A stretch of DNA of 64,000 nucleotides from Pseudoalteromonas distincta. Its GTDB lineage: Bacteria; Pseudomonadota; Gammaproteobacteria; Enterobacterales; Alteromonadaceae. Shown in pieces: positions 33,614-42,741 of this stretch. Under the pieces are notes generated by a model that saw nothing but the letters and a program-made list of their open reading frames with translations, was not told the origin of the DNA and searched no databases. How positions within the stretch are numbered: position 1 is the first letter of the stretch; each line of letters begins with the position of its first letter. The stretch lies in the NCBI RefSeq assembly GCF_000814675.1, contig NZ_JWIG01000025.1, positions 1-64,000 of the forward strand, given 5' to 3'. The translations under genes were made by a program, and so were the position numbers.

Positions 33614-35287
33614 ATGGGATTGTTTTTTGCACCAAGTAAATTAATTGTCAAAAGTGTGCTGGTTTTACAGTTCGCTGCTTTTAGTGTTTTAGCGCAGCCT
33701 TTATCGCAAAGCGCGGTAGCAATGCCTGACTCGTTCAGTGCCGATGCTGCTAAAAGTATATTAGAGCAAGGCGGTAATGCTGTTGATGCGGCTATTACGG
33801 CACAATTTGTACTTGCAGTAACGCTTCCTGAAGCCGGCAATATTGGCGGCGGGGGATTTATGCTTATTCAAAAAGATGGCAAGGGCGATTTTATAGATTA
33901 TCGCGAAACAGCGCCAACAGCGGCTCATCGTGATATGTATTTAGATGAGCAAGGTAATGTTATTGCAAACAAATCAATATATGGTATTCACGCAAGCGGT
34001 GTACCTGGCAGTGTAGCGGGTATGTGGCTTGCCCATAAAAAACATGGCACTTTAAAGTGGGAAGAATTAGTACAACCAGCGGTAACGTTGGCTGAGCAAG
34101 GGTTTGTAGTTCCGCCTAAGTTAGCAAAAGGTGTGAGCAATTATATAGCCCATCTAAAAGAGCAAAAAATAAATGTAAACTTCGAAAAATACTTTGCTGA
34201 TGTAAAAGCTAATAAAGTATTTAAGCAACCCGAGTTAGCGGCAACGCTAAAGCGTATCCGTGATAACGGCCAAGATGGGTTTTATAAAGGCGAAACTGCA
34301 AATATTATTGCTAAATTTATGCACCAACATGGCGGTATAATTAATCAAGATGATTTAAAAGGTTACACCGCTAAATCACGTACACCTATTAAAGCGAGTT
34401 GGAATGGTTATGAAGTACTTACTTCGCCACCGCCGAGTTCTGGTGGTATTGCTATTTTACAGTGGCTTAAAATGTATGAGTTACAAAAACCAGATGCGGG
34501 CTTAGCGCATAACTCTACTCAGTATGTACACTTACTTTCTGAAATAGGTAAACGTGTATTTGCAGATAGGGCGGAGTATTTAGGCGATCCTGATTTTTTT
34601 GATGTACCAGTCAACGCATTAACTAATATTAACTACCTCAAAGAGCGCAGTAATGGCATTTCGTTAACCGCCATCTCTACTACCGAAAATATTAAACCGG
34701 GCCTTAAAGAAAGTGAGCAAACTACACATTTTTCAATCGTTGATAAAATGGGTAACGCTGTAGCAAATACCACCACAATAAACTTAGGGTTTGGTAGCGG
34801 TGTAGTTGTTGAAGGTGCAGGGTTTATTTTAAATGATGAAATGGACGACTTTAGCGCCAAACCAGGCGTTATGAATGTGTTTGGTGCAATAGGCGGTAAA
34901 GCTAACGAAATACAGCCGCACAAGCGTATGCTTAGCTCTATGACGCCTACAATACTCCTTAAAGACAACACCGTTAAAATGGTGACAGGCTCGCCTGGTG
35001 GCACAACCATTATTAGCTCTGTGTACGAATCTATTTTAAATGCGGTAGAGTTTGATATGACTGCAGAGCAGGTTGTAAATAGCCCTCGTTTTCATCATCA
35101 ACTGTGGCCTAAAAATATAATTAGAACACACATAGGTTTAACCGATAGCGTAAAAGCAGAGCTTACAAAAATGGGCTACACCATAGATGAGAATCACTTT
35201 GGTGACTTACACGTTATTATTAATAAAGAGGGCCAATTAGATGCCGCTTCTGAAGCATCAGGACGTGGTAAATCAATTGTTTTTTAA
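33614..35287 (+). CDS. ggt: Gamma-glutamyltranspeptidase
   Basis: Ntn-hydrolase that cleaves glutathione and other gamma-glutamyl compounds, normally periplasmic after self-cleavage into large and small subunits. It has 557 residues with an N-terminal signal peptide (about 1-27, ending VLAQP). The processing and catalytic Thr lies in VANTTTINLGFGSG near residue 386, followed by NDEMDDFS and PGGTTIISSV. The residues for gamma-glutamyl binding (RETAPTAA, SGVPGSVAGM) are present. It probably supports recycling of glutathione from the medium. It is single, with a terminator shared with the broken Tim44-like gene. Confidence 0.93.
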   Translation: MGLFFAPSKLIVKSVLVLQFAAFSVLAQPLSQSAVAMPDSFSADAAKSILEQGGNAVDAAITAQFVLAVTLPEAGNIGGGGFMLIQKDGKGDFIDYRETAPTAAHRDMYLDEQGNVIANKSIYGIHASGVPGSVAGMWLAHKKHGTLKWEELVQPAVTLAEQGFVVPPKLAKGVSNYIAHLKEQKINVNFEKYFADVKANKVFKQPELAATLKRIRDNGQDGFYKGETANIIAKFMHQHGGIINQDDLKGYTAKSRTPIKASWNGYEVLTSPPPSSGGIAILQWLKMYELQKPDAGLAHNSTQYVHLLSEIGKRVFADRAEYLGDPDFFDVPVNALTNINYLKERSNGISLTAISTTENIKPGLKESEQTTHFSIVDKMGNAVANTTTINLGFGSGVVVEGAGFILNDEMDDFSAKPGVMNVFGAIGGKANEIQPHKRMLSSMTPTILLKDNTVKMVTGSPGGTTIISSVYESILNAVEFDMTAEQVVNSPRFHHQLWPKNIIRTHIGLTDSVKAELTKMGYTIDENHFGDLHVIINKEGQLDAASEASGRGKSIVF

Positions 35288-35290
35288 ATA

Positions 35291-35317
35291 AAAAAACACC
35301 GCGCTAAAAGCGCGGTG
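35291..35317. terminator. Terminator between ggt and the Tim44-like gene
   Basis: CACCGCGCT and AGCGCGGTG form a 9-bp G/C-rich stem with an AAA loop. The T-run is strong on the minus strand (seven T), weak on the plus strand, so it mainly serves the minus-strand gene and partly ggt. Confidence 0.87.
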
Positions 35318-35334
35318 CTTTAAACAATACAAAA

Positions 35335-36189
35335 TTATTGAGTATCAATTAAATCTTCAACACCCACTATTAGCCATGGAGCGTCGTCTGAAATTAGACG
35401 CTCTAAGTGCCAAATTTCTAAAATAGGCTCTTCTTTTTTATCGCCTAAATCACGGTACTTACCTTTAAAGCGAACACTAATCTGCTACGATTGCGCGTTT
35501 GTATCTGCGCGCACAAGTTCGGCATCAATAAACATCACTTCTGTTTCTACGCTTTGTATAGCTTCACGTTCAGCTTTAAACTCGGCAACAAGTGCAGGGC
35601 TTAAGTATTCAGCCATTGTGGTGTAATCGGCATTGTTCCATGCAGTTTGTAGCGTATGGTAATGACTACGGGCACCTTGCAAAAAGCCATTAACGTCAAA
35701 GTTAGGTGGTAAATTAAAAGGCACACTTTCACCTTGTGGGGCGCTGCTTGCAAAGCCTGTACTTGTTGGTTGCTCGATAGGTGCTTGTTTAAAAGCATTT
35801 TGCTGAGCACTTGTACTTGCACTGGCAAGTTGTGGGGCACGATTAGCACGTAAAAAGCCCGTTACTAGCTTAAATAAAATAAAGAGTCCGCCAGCTAATA
35901 AAATCATTTCTAATAGCTGAAAACCTTCAAAATCGTCGCCTAACATTGCTGCAATTAAGCCACCCGCTAAAAGCCCTCCAAAAACGCCTGCCATAATGCC
36001 TTTTTTATTTGATGTGGCTTTAGGTGTAGCGTTAGGTGTTGTTGTATCTGTTTGTTGTTTTTGCGCTGTTTGTTGTGTTGCAGGTGTCTGTCCGCGTTTA
36101 CTACTGCCAAACTTTTTACGTGCGTGTGCATCAAAACTGGCAGTACATAATAATGCCAATAATGAAAAAATAACGATGATGTTCTTCAT
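35335..36189 (-). pseudogene. Tim44-domain protein interrupted by an in-frame TAG
   Basis: Membrane-linked protein of the Tim44-like (TIM44/MBA1) family. A signal or anchor segment (1-23), a low-complexity Gln/Thr linker and two adjacent hydrophobic stretches (about 65-82 and 92-112) lead to a Tim44 domain. Translation stops at a TAG at 35485-35487 after 234 codons (RADTNAQS). Downstream in the same frame the domain continues for 49 residues (QISVRFKGKYRDLGDKKEEPILEIWHLERL...WLIVGVEDL) to a TAA at 35335. The downstream part fits the end of the Tim44 domain, so a single base change (for example CAG or TCG to TAG) has cut the protein. If real it is a recent pseudogene; a sequencing error is the other explanation. 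Confidence 0.75.
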
Positions 36190-36311
36190 GAAATTCCCTA
36201 ATTAAAATCGAGCCGCGATTATAATTTACTTTCTTTAGGAATTTAATTAATTACTTTAAAAATCAGAGGTTTTGGGGAGTGAAGAAACGCTTTGTTGGTG
36301 AGTATATAATC

Positions 36312-36340
36312 AAAAAACCGCTCAGTAGAAACTAAGCGGT
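36312..36340 (-). terminator. Rho-independent terminator after the sigma/DUF3379 unit
   Basis: On the minus strand ACCGCTTAGT and ACTGAGCGGT pair around a TTCT loop and are followed by six T. It lies 14 bp after the DUF3379 gene stop and separates it from the Tim44-like gene. Confidence 0.85.
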
Positions 36341-36353
36341 AAATTTGTCTATT

Positions 36354-37106
36354 TTAAAGCCAACGAATTGCGCCAGTAACGCGTTCATTGTATGTATCTA
36401 GAGGTGCTCCAAGACTTGCCACTAAAATAGTATCAGCTTGTGAGCCACGATTAATGTGACCTTCAAAGCGCTCATCGCGGAAGTTGTCATCCCCAAAACC
36501 GAATGATTTATTTTCAGAAGGCACTATAAATACTGTCATAGGACCAAAGTCAGACTCAAATATTAAATGCAGTCCTTTTTCGCCTTTAAAATCACAAAAC
36601 ATGGCATAAGTTACAGCGCCAGGAAGTTCATCAAGATGACCACCTAATACTGCAAGCTTGTCGTTAACGCTTTGTAGGCTAATGGGGTCTTTTTTATCAA
36701 GCGCATTAATTTCGTAGTACACATGGGCAAGAGCATGCTCACCCGCTTCGTGTGCAATATTTTGCTCTGTACTAAAAAAGAAGGCACTAATCGCCACTAC
36801 AAAAGACGCTGCTAACGCAAGATGTACACGGTCAAACTTAAAACGCGATCGAGCATCAACCACGTTTTTGCCTGTTGCTTGTTCTTCTTGGAGTGCTTTT
36901 TCTTTTAACGATGTGTTTAAAAGAATGCGGTCTGCAAGATTTTCAGGCACAGGTATATCTAAAGAATCTTGAATGAATTTATCAAAATCTTTCATATCGT
37001 TAATAAAACTTTGTCGCTCTGGGTTATTGTCAGCAAACTCCATAAGCTCCTTGTCAATATCGTTTGGCTGCGCAATAGTGCGGCGACGAAACTCAAGTTC
37101 ATCCAT
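36354..37106 (-). CDS. DUF3379 protein, putative anti-sigma partner
   Basis: A 250-residue protein of the DUF3379 family. It has one hydrophobic helix at about 95-113 (HLALAASFVVAISAFFF), so a cytoplasmic N-terminal part of ~90 residues and a periplasmic C-terminal part of ~135 are likely, the topology of membrane anti-sigma factors. The N-terminal half (IDKELMEFADNNPERQSFINDMKDFDKFIQDSL...VPENLADRIL) is acidic and helical. Its ATG overlaps the stop of the ECF sigma gene by one base, so it is translated together with it. A zinc anti-sigma (H-x3-C-x2-C) motif is not seen. The anti-sigma role is inferred from position and topology. Confidence 0.75.
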   Translation of the reverse strand: MDELEFRRRTIAQPNDIDKELMEFADNNPERQSFINDMKDFDKFIQDSLDIPVPENLADRILLNTSLKEKALQEEQATGKNVVDARSRFKFDRVHLALAASFVVAISAFFFSTEQNIAHEAGEHALAHVYYEINALDKKDPISLQSVNDKLAVLGGHLDELPGAVTYAMFCDFKGEKGLHLIFESDFGPMTVFIVPSENKSFGFGDDNFRDERFEGHINRGSQADTILVASLGAPLDTYNERVTGAIRWL

Positions 37107-37663
37107 TATTTTGATGCCCCTTTAAGTTGTTCATCATCACGGCTTAAAGCCTCTTTAAGTTGATTTCTGGCACGGTATAAACGAGTCATTACCGTGTTTT
37201 TATTTAAATTAAGTATGCCTGCAATCTCTTCACCAGAGCAGCCCATTACAACTTGCAGTAATAATGGTTCTCGGTATTCATCAGATAGCAGTGCAATCTG
37301 GCGTTGAATTACCGTTTGTTCCATTTCATCGTCTAATGAATGGCTGGTTTCATCAACAAGCGTATCGTTTTCTACGTCGCTGTAATCAAACTGTTTACGT
37401 TCAAATCGGCGTGCGTTTTCTCTTCGTAATATAGTAAGCAGCCAGGGTTTAGCTGCCTTTTGATCAAGTAAAGAGTCGAGTGAACGCCATGCGCGTAAAA
37501 ACGTCTCCTGTACTAAATCATCTGCTATGTGCGGATCACGGCATAACCAATAAGCAAAGCGATAAAGCTCTTTATTGTAAACGTGGACCAAGGCTTCATA
37601 ACGCTTTTGTTTCTCTGCCATATCGATTAAGACCTGATTGTTTGATTTTTTCTTTCCAAGCAT
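37106..37663 (-). CDS. ECF-family RNA polymerase sigma factor
   Basis: Sigma-70 factor of the extracytoplasmic-function group, 185 residues. Region 2 (YNKELYRFAYWLCRDPHIADDLVQETFLRAWRSL) and region 4 (LSDEYREPLLLQVVMGCSGEEIAGILNLNKNTVMTRLYRARNQLKEAL) are complete and regions 1.1 and 3 are absent. A GTG at 37669 could add two residues; the ATG at 37663 is preferred. It precedes the DUF3379 gene with a one-base overlap and lies 62 bp after batD on the same strand. I saw no terminator between them, so it may be expressed with the Bat operon or from its own promoter. Confidence 0.9.
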   Translation of the reverse strand: MLGKKKSNNQVLIDMAEKQKRYEALVHVYNKELYRFAYWLCRDPHIADDLVQETFLRAWRSLDSLLDQKAAKPWLLTILRRENARRFERKQFDYSDVENDTLVDETSHSLDDEMEQTVIQRQIALLSDEYREPLLLQVVMGCSGEEIAGILNLNKNTVMTRLYRARNQLKEALSRDDEQLKGASK

Positions 37664-37724
37664 AAGCACTTTTTTAATTAAAAATTATTAGTTATTGCAA
37701 AAAAAGACCTGAGGTTCGTAGTTA

Positions 37725-39383
37725 TTAATCATAAAGGTCTTTTAATACAGCTTGTTGCGACTTTGATGCCTGAGTTTGATAGTTCTCAAGAATTTTAATA
37801 ATAGCATTAAGATCCGTGTTTGCGCCTTTATTACTGTAAAGTTGTGCCTGCAATTGGCTAATGAGACCATTAAGCTCGCTGCTGTTTACGCGGATGCAGA
37901 GCTCATCAATCGCGCCAACATTTTTATGGGTCACCTTTACAGAAAAGTTATTTAATGCGGTGTAAAAGGCTTTCACATCGTGTGTTTTAGCTAATGCTTT
38001 AAGCTCATTTAAGCTTGGCTGAGAAATACCACGGGTGTTTAGCTGTAATTTTTCAGTCGTATTTTTAGTAGAACGGCTTATTAAGTAAAAAATTACAGTA
38101 CCAATCCATAAAATATACCCTGAAGCGGCAACAACTATTAACCAAAGAGGAGTATCACTTTTAGTTTCAATAGGTTGTGTGCCAGTTGCTTGATTCGAAA
38201 TATTTTCAAGAGTAGGTGAATTATTTGTGCTGGGTTGTGGGTTTGCTATGGCTGTATTAGGCGCGGTAGTACTTGGCGTTACTGTAATAGTACGCTTTGG
38301 TAATGTGGCTACGCTAATACGGTTCATTTTGGTATTAAACCAAGGCAGCTTTATTTCAGGCAAAGTATAAGTACCTGGTTTTTGCGGCAGTAAGGCATAT
38401 GATGCCGTTTGCTGCGACACAACGCGTCCGTCTCGCACTGCATTGTTATTTTCTTTTTTATCAGGATAGCTGCGTATGCCATCAATAGTAGGCATAGAGA
38501 TTTCAGGTAATTGCTCTTTGGTAACTCCAAGCGCGGTAAGCGTAATAGTACGTGTTATAGGCGTACCTACTTCTACTGTGTTGTCGTTAGGTTGCCATTC
38601 TTCATCAAGGTTAACCAATTCGCTTGGTAACCATGCGCCTTTATAGTCACTCGGGATTGGTTTTATTTCTACCTGCTGATCATCGCCAAGAGCAGATACC
38701 TCCAGTTGGCGGTAATTTTGCTGTACTCGCCCTTGAAACGCAGGGCCTGCAATCGTGTAGGCACCACTTTTTTGTGGCTGAATCAAATACTCACGAGTAA
38801 TAACAAGGTAGCGTTTGCCATCAACCAGCTCATAACTCTCAGTTTGTTTACCTAATTGGGTTAGCTGAGCATCTTCCATACTTGGTGTGCTTAAGCTGCC
38901 ATCAAGCAGTTCTTTGGCAAGGTAGAGCTTAACAGTGTAAACACCGGCTTCTTGCACAAATAATGAATTACTCGAGAGTGACGTTTTTAAAAATATTTCG
39001 TTATTTTTATCTGCATCAGCTGAGCGTTTTGCCACTTTTAACTTAATAGGCTCTGAGGTTAACCCTGCAACGCTAAATGCCGGAATCGTGTAATCACCCT
39101 CTGTACGGGTCATTAGTTTAACTGACCACGTAGTTTGTTTATTAATGCTGCCATTAATAATGTTGGTACGAGAGCTTAAGCTCGTCGGGCCTACAACAAA
39201 GTCTTTTAACAGCGATGAGGTGTCTGGTTGCTCGCCTTTAACTGTATCGTCTACTGATATATTAAGCATAAAAAATTCACCCGCTAATACAGGATTTTTA
39301 TCTACGCTGGCTTCTAATTTGGTGGCAGCCCACGAAGGCATCGCACTTAATAGCAATAAACAGCAAAATAATCGCATTACCAT
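37725..39383 (-). CDS. batD: BatD-like protein (oxygen tolerance family)
   Basis: Membrane protein of 552 residues of the BatD family: signal peptide (1-19, ends PSWAA), a long periplasmic region of beta-rich repeats (AGEFFMLNISVDD; VQEAGVYTVKLYLAKELLDGS; VGTPITRTITLTALGVTKEQLPEI), and one transmembrane helix at about 415-437 (LWLIVVAASGYILWIGTVIFYLI). A cytoplasmic tail ends the protein. It is the last of six tightly packed genes (moxR to batD) with short overlaps; the start is the first of two ATGs, and AGGAG stands ten bases before it. The complex is proposed to act as a cell-envelope chaperone or stress module; this is family knowledge. Confidence 0.85.
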   Translation of the reverse strand: MVMRLFCCLLLLSAMPSWAATKLEASVDKNPVLAGEFFMLNISVDDTVKGEQPDTSSLLKDFVVGPTSLSSRTNIINGSINKQTTWSVKLMTRTEGDYTIPAFSVAGLTSEPIKLKVAKRSADADKNNEIFLKTSLSSNSLFVQEAGVYTVKLYLAKELLDGSLSTPSMEDAQLTQLGKQTESYELVDGKRYLVITREYLIQPQKSGAYTIAGPAFQGRVQQNYRQLEVSALGDDQQVEIKPIPSDYKGAWLPSELVNLDEEWQPNDNTVEVGTPITRTITLTALGVTKEQLPEISMPTIDGIRSYPDKKENNNAVRDGRVVSQQTASYALLPQKPGTYTLPEIKLPWFNTKMNRISVATLPKRTITVTPSTTAPNTAIANPQPSTNNSPTLENISNQATGTQPIETKSDTPLWLIVVAASGYILWIGTVIFYLISRSTKNTTEKLQLNTRGISQPSLNELKALAKTHDVKAFYTALNNFSVKVTHKNVGAIDELCIRVNSSELNGLISQLQAQLYSNKGANTDLNAIIKILENYQTQASKSQQAVLKDLYD

Positions 39384-41326
39384 GATTTTTCGACTCCTGT
39401 AGGGCGACGTTTGTATTGTCTTTTTTGGGCTTCTAATTGCATTTTATTCCGTAATAAAATAGCCGGATCGTCCGGGACTTTTCTAAGTAGTTGATTAAGC
39501 TGTTGTGCTTTTTCTTTTTCTTCATTAGTGAGCTCACTTGCTTGGGCTTGCATCGCTTGTTGCTGAGCACTTTGTTTTTGCTCATCAGTGGCGGGTTGCT
39601 CACTTATTGCTTGTGGCTTACTTTGTTGCTGCTCATCCTCTTTAGGCTGGTCAGCGTCTTTATTTTGCCCTTGTTCGCTTTGTGGCTGGGCTTGCATATC
39701 AGGCTCATTTTGCTTATCTGATTGCTCGCCAGGCTCACCTTGTTGATCTTTTGATTGTTCAGACTCTTTATCTGATTTTTCATCGCTTGAACTTTGACTT
39801 TCGTTTTCGCCTTTTTCAGAATCGCTTTTATCACCATTTTGTTGCTGATCCTGTTTTGACTCATCAGAATTTTGCCCTTGGTTTTGCTCATCTTTTTTCT
39901 GACTATCATCTTTTTTCTGACTATCATCTTGGTCTTGAGAGTCGTCGCCGTCGCTTTGCTGATCTTGCTGGTTTTGTTGCTCTTGTTGATTTAGTAATTG
40001 CTCAACTAAGGCTTGGTTATCGGCTGCTTGCGTAAAGTCATCTTGTAAGGTTTGGGCTTGTTTGTACGCTTCAATTGCGTCCTCAAGTTTACCAGCTTTG
40101 GCAAGGGCATTACCGTAGTTGTATAAACCGGTAGCCGACTTATCATTACTAAACTCATTAAGTGCAGCATCAAAATTACCTTGCTGGTAAAGCGCAGCGC
40201 CTTTTAACTCACTCGATTGCGCCTGTGTTGCTGCATCGTATTCTTTATTATTGTAAGCCTGCAATGCACGTTGATCTGCATTTTGCAAAAGAGTAGGGAG
40301 CTCTACGGCATACGCATTTTGCTGCGGTAAAAAACCAAAAGCTAAAAATGCGCCTAGCAAGGCAGCGCGTCTAAATAAATACAAACCAAATGGCAGTAAT
40401 AACAAGAGTCCGTAAATACCTGCATCTATTCGCCAAAGCGCATGGCTTTGTTTTTCGTCTTTCAATAATTCACTCTGCGCATTTGGGGCAAACGTATTTA
40501 TGTCGTTATTGCTAGGTTGGTAACTAGCAAATTTACCACCGCTGCTTGATGCTAAATTTTTAAGCTGAGAGGCATTAATTGTAGGTACTACAATTTGGCC
40601 GTATCTGTCTTTCAAAAAGCCGCCTTCAGGTAACTTAATTGGTGCGCCTTGAGCGGTACCTACACCATATATATTTAATCTATATTGGGTGTTACTGGTA
40701 AAGCTACTAACGTCGCTTTGTTCTTGTTGGTCAATACCGTCGGTCACTAAAATAATGTCGCCATCAATATAACCCGCTTGCGTTAATAGCTCTTTGGCCA
40801 TATCAAGACCCGCTAAAACGTTTGAGCCTTTGTCTGGCATTATTTCAGGGCTTAAGCTTGGAATTAAATTACTGAGTGTTGTGGCATCGTTTGTTAGTGG
40901 TGAAATTACATAGGCCGTGCCTGCGTAAGCAACAAGCGCGGTATCGCCTTCTTTAAATAGCTCAATCATATCAAGCGCTTTAAAGCGTGATTGCATTAAA
41001 CGATTTGGCAAAATATCGGTGCTGTACATTGAGTACGACATATCCATAACAATTACACGGGCACTTTTACTTTGAAATACAGGAACTTGTTTTTTCTCAA
41101 AACTAGGCCCTGCACTAAATAAAATGCCAAGGCTGCAAAACAAAGCAACTAACCAAAGTGGCTGGCTGGCTTTAGTATTTGCTTCGCTCATTATAAATTG
41201 TGCTAAATGAGGTGCAATTAGCTGCTCACTAGTCGTTTTTTTATGCTTAATTAAGGCAACAAAAAATAATGCCACAGCAGGTATGAGTAACCATAAAAGA
41301 GCGGGGCGAATAAATTCAAAATCCAT
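39377..41326 (-). CDS. BatB/BatC fusion: von Willebrand factor A protein with TPR and low-complexity tail
   Basis: Inner-membrane protein of 649 residues. N-terminal helices (5-25, 57-75), a vWA domain (about 88-270) with a metal-ion MIDAS motif DMSYSMYS and VTDGIDQQ, then a transmembrane helix near 303-322. After it come TPR-like repeats (LYQQGNFDAALNEFSNDKSATGLYNYGNALAKAGKLEDAIEAYKQA) and a very acidic and Gln/Ser/Asp/Lys-rich tail (about 440-610). The vWA plus TPR combination covers what are separate batB and batC genes in Bacteroides or Francisella. The tail includes a duplicated 18-bp unit (39889-39924). It overlaps batD at its end and batA at its start. Confidence 0.88.
   Translation of the reverse strand: MDFEFIRPALLWLLIPAVALFFVALIKHKKTTSEQLIAPHLAQFIMSEANTKASQPLWLVALFCSLGILFSAGPSFEKKQVPVFQSKSARVIVMDMSYSMYSTDILPNRLMQSRFKALDMIELFKEGDTALVAYAGTAYVISPLTNDATTLSNLIPSLSPEIMPDKGSNVLAGLDMAKELLTQAGYIDGDIILVTDGIDQQEQSDVSSFTSNTQYRLNIYGVGTAQGAPIKLPEGGFLKDRYGQIVVPTINASQLKNLASSSGGKFASYQPSNNDINTFAPNAQSELLKDEKQSHALWRIDAGIYGLLLLLPFGLYLFRRAALLGAFLAFGFLPQQNAYAVELPTLLQNADQRALQAYNNKEYDAATQAQSSELKGAALYQQGNFDAALNEFSNDKSATGLYNYGNALAKAGKLEDAIEAYKQAQTLQDDFTQAADNQALVEQLLNQQEQQNQQDQQSDGDDSQDQDDSQKKDDSQKKDEQNQGQNSDESKQDQQQNGDKSDSEKGENESQSSSDEKSDKESEQSKDQQGEPGEQSDKQNEPDMQAQPQSEQGQNKDADQPKEDEQQQSKPQAISEQPATDEQKQSAQQQAMQAQASELTNEEKEKAQQLNQLLRKVPDDPAILLRNKMQLEAQKRQYKRRPTGVEKSW
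39889..39924. repeat. Duplicated 18-bp unit inside batBC
   Basis: Two perfect copies of CATCTTTTTTCTGACTAT in direct tandem, followed by a partial third (CATCTT). Within the frame they encode DSQKKD twice in the low-complexity tail, so a copy change keeps the frame. Confidence 0.85.
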
Positions 41327-42312
41327 TAGTTTGGCTCCTTTAATGCACGCAGTGTACTAAGCATTACTTTTAAGCTAATAAGTAAAATAGCGATAAGTAA
41401 CGGGTAGTAAAATAATGAGCTTTGTGGGCGAAATGTTTGTTCATCAGCGCTAATAGGTTCAAGCTTATCAAGCTCTGCGTAAATTTGTTGAAGGCCAGCT
41501 ACATCTTTGGCTCTAAAGTATAATCCGCTAGTTTGCTCGGCAATCTTTTTAAGTAAGCTTTCATCTAAATTACTGCCACTAGAGCCACCCACATTAAAGA
41601 GACTAAAGCCGCGCGGATTATCTGAGCCAACACCAATGGTGTACACTTTAATACCTTCTTCGCGAGCTAGCAGTAGGGCATCTTCTGGGTTTAAATTACC
41701 AGCGGTGTTTTGTCCGTCGGTTAATAGCACCACAATTCGGTTACTTTCATCTTTATTGGCAAAGCGTTTTACCGAAAGACCCAATGCATCACCAATGGCT
41801 GTTGCGCGCCCCACTAAACCAATTTGCGCTTCGCTGAGCATTTTACTTACTGTTTTAACGTCGCGGGTAAGGGGGGTTTGTAAAAACGCGGTGTCGCCAA
41901 ATAATATCAGCCCAAGCCTGTCGCCTTGGCGCTGTTCTATAAAATCACTGAGTACAGCTTTTACCATGGTAAGGCGGTCAACATATTGGCCATTATAAGC
42001 CATGTCTTGTTCGGTCATCGAGCCTGATAAGTCAACTGCTAACATTATATCGCGTCCTTCATTTGGTAATGAGATTGGCTCATCTAACCATGTTGGATTG
42101 GCAGCGGCAGTAACAAGTAATAACCAAATTACCCACTCGAGGGGATTTAAACGTCGTGCGTGTGGCTCGATGCTTTGGCTGGTTAAATTGTGCTTTGCAA
42201 AACTGGGTATACGTAAACGCGTACTGGCATTACTTGCAGCGGGTTTTAATAGTAAAAGTAATAAAGGCAAGGGGAGTAATAAAAATAACCATGGCCAGCT
42301 AAATTCAAACAT
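41326..42312 (-). CDS. batA: BatA-like von Willebrand factor A protein
   Basis: A 328-residue membrane protein: helix at 6-24 (WPWLFLLLPLPLLLLLLKP), a second at 60-75, vWA domain about 90-270 with the MIDAS DLSGSMTEQD, TPLTRD and LLTDGQNTAGN, and a third helix at about 303-323. The vWA domain faces the periplasm by topology. It belongs to the MoxR-Bat operon; its start overlaps the end of the DUF4381 gene by 8 bp, and its stop overlaps the batBC start by one base. In Bacteroides, the Bat proteins were linked to aerotolerance; in other bacteria to stress and virulence. Role here is inferred from family. Confidence 0.88.
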   Translation of the reverse strand: MFEFSWPWLFLLLPLPLLLLLLKPAASNASTRLRIPSFAKHNLTSQSIEPHARRLNPLEWVIWLLLVTAAANPTWLDEPISLPNEGRDIMLAVDLSGSMTEQDMAYNGQYVDRLTMVKAVLSDFIEQRQGDRLGLILFGDTAFLQTPLTRDVKTVSKMLSEAQIGLVGRATAIGDALGLSVKRFANKDESNRIVVLLTDGQNTAGNLNPEDALLLAREEGIKVYTIGVGSDNPRGFSLFNVGGSSGSNLDESLLKKIAEQTSGLYFRAKDVAGLQQIYAELDKLEPISADEQTFRPQSSLFYYPLLIAILLISLKVMLSTLRALKEPN

Positions 42313-42739
42313 TTACTGACTCCTTTATTTTAAATTGCTTAATACCTTGGCGAAATTTTTCGCACAGGGTTGTATCTTTTTGGCTGGGGTTATACAAGCT
42401 TAGTATTTCTTGTTCTGTAAAGCTTAAACCGGTGAGTGTATTAAGTGTTGTGCACCATTTAGAGGTAGATTGCGCAGCAAGTCGCTTGTCGTAATATTCA
42501 ATCACTAAACGTTTTAAAATAATATGCAGTTGCTGAGGGTTTTGCTCACTTTGGCTCAATTGTATTGCGTAGCGTTTAGGCTTTTTAAATTTATGTTTTT
42601 TATAAAATATATAAATAGCTGCGCACAGTGCTAAAAACAGCAGTGCAATAATAACCCACCAAGCAGGGGCGAGTGGCCACCAATTAACTTGGCTTGGCGC
42701 TATTATATCGTGCAGGCCATCGAGTGGATTGGTTTGCAT
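42305..42739 (-). CDS. DUF4381 membrane protein of the MoxR-Bat operon
   Basis: A small 144-residue protein with one transmembrane helix (about 24-46, LAPAWWVIIALLFLALCAAIYIFY) and a cytoplasmic domain of ~95 residues with charged helices (SEQNPQQLHIILKRLVIEYYDKRLAAQ, SWCTTLNT-like LTGLSFTEQEILSLY). DUF4381 proteins nearly always occur between DUF58 and BatA genes; here too, with 2 bp to the DUF58 gene and an 8-bp overlap with batA. No biochemical function is known. Confidence 0.85.
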   Translation of the reverse strand: MQTNPLDGLHDIIAPSQVNWWPLAPAWWVIIALLFLALCAAIYIFYKKHKFKKPKRYAIQLSQSEQNPQQLHIILKRLVIEYYDKRLAAQSTSKWCTTLNTLTGLSFTEQEILSLYNPSQKDTTLCEKFRQGIKQFKIKESVNV

Positions 42740-42741
42740 GG

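Noticed and set aside
35485..36189. Tim44-like gene as a normal 234-residue protein
   Set aside because: The conserved end of the domain continues in the same frame after the TAG, so the shorter product is a truncation.
39491..40035. Several frames of 76-117 codons on either strand within batBC
   Set aside because: They are shadows of the low-complexity Gln/Asp-rich tail and carry no protein features of their own.
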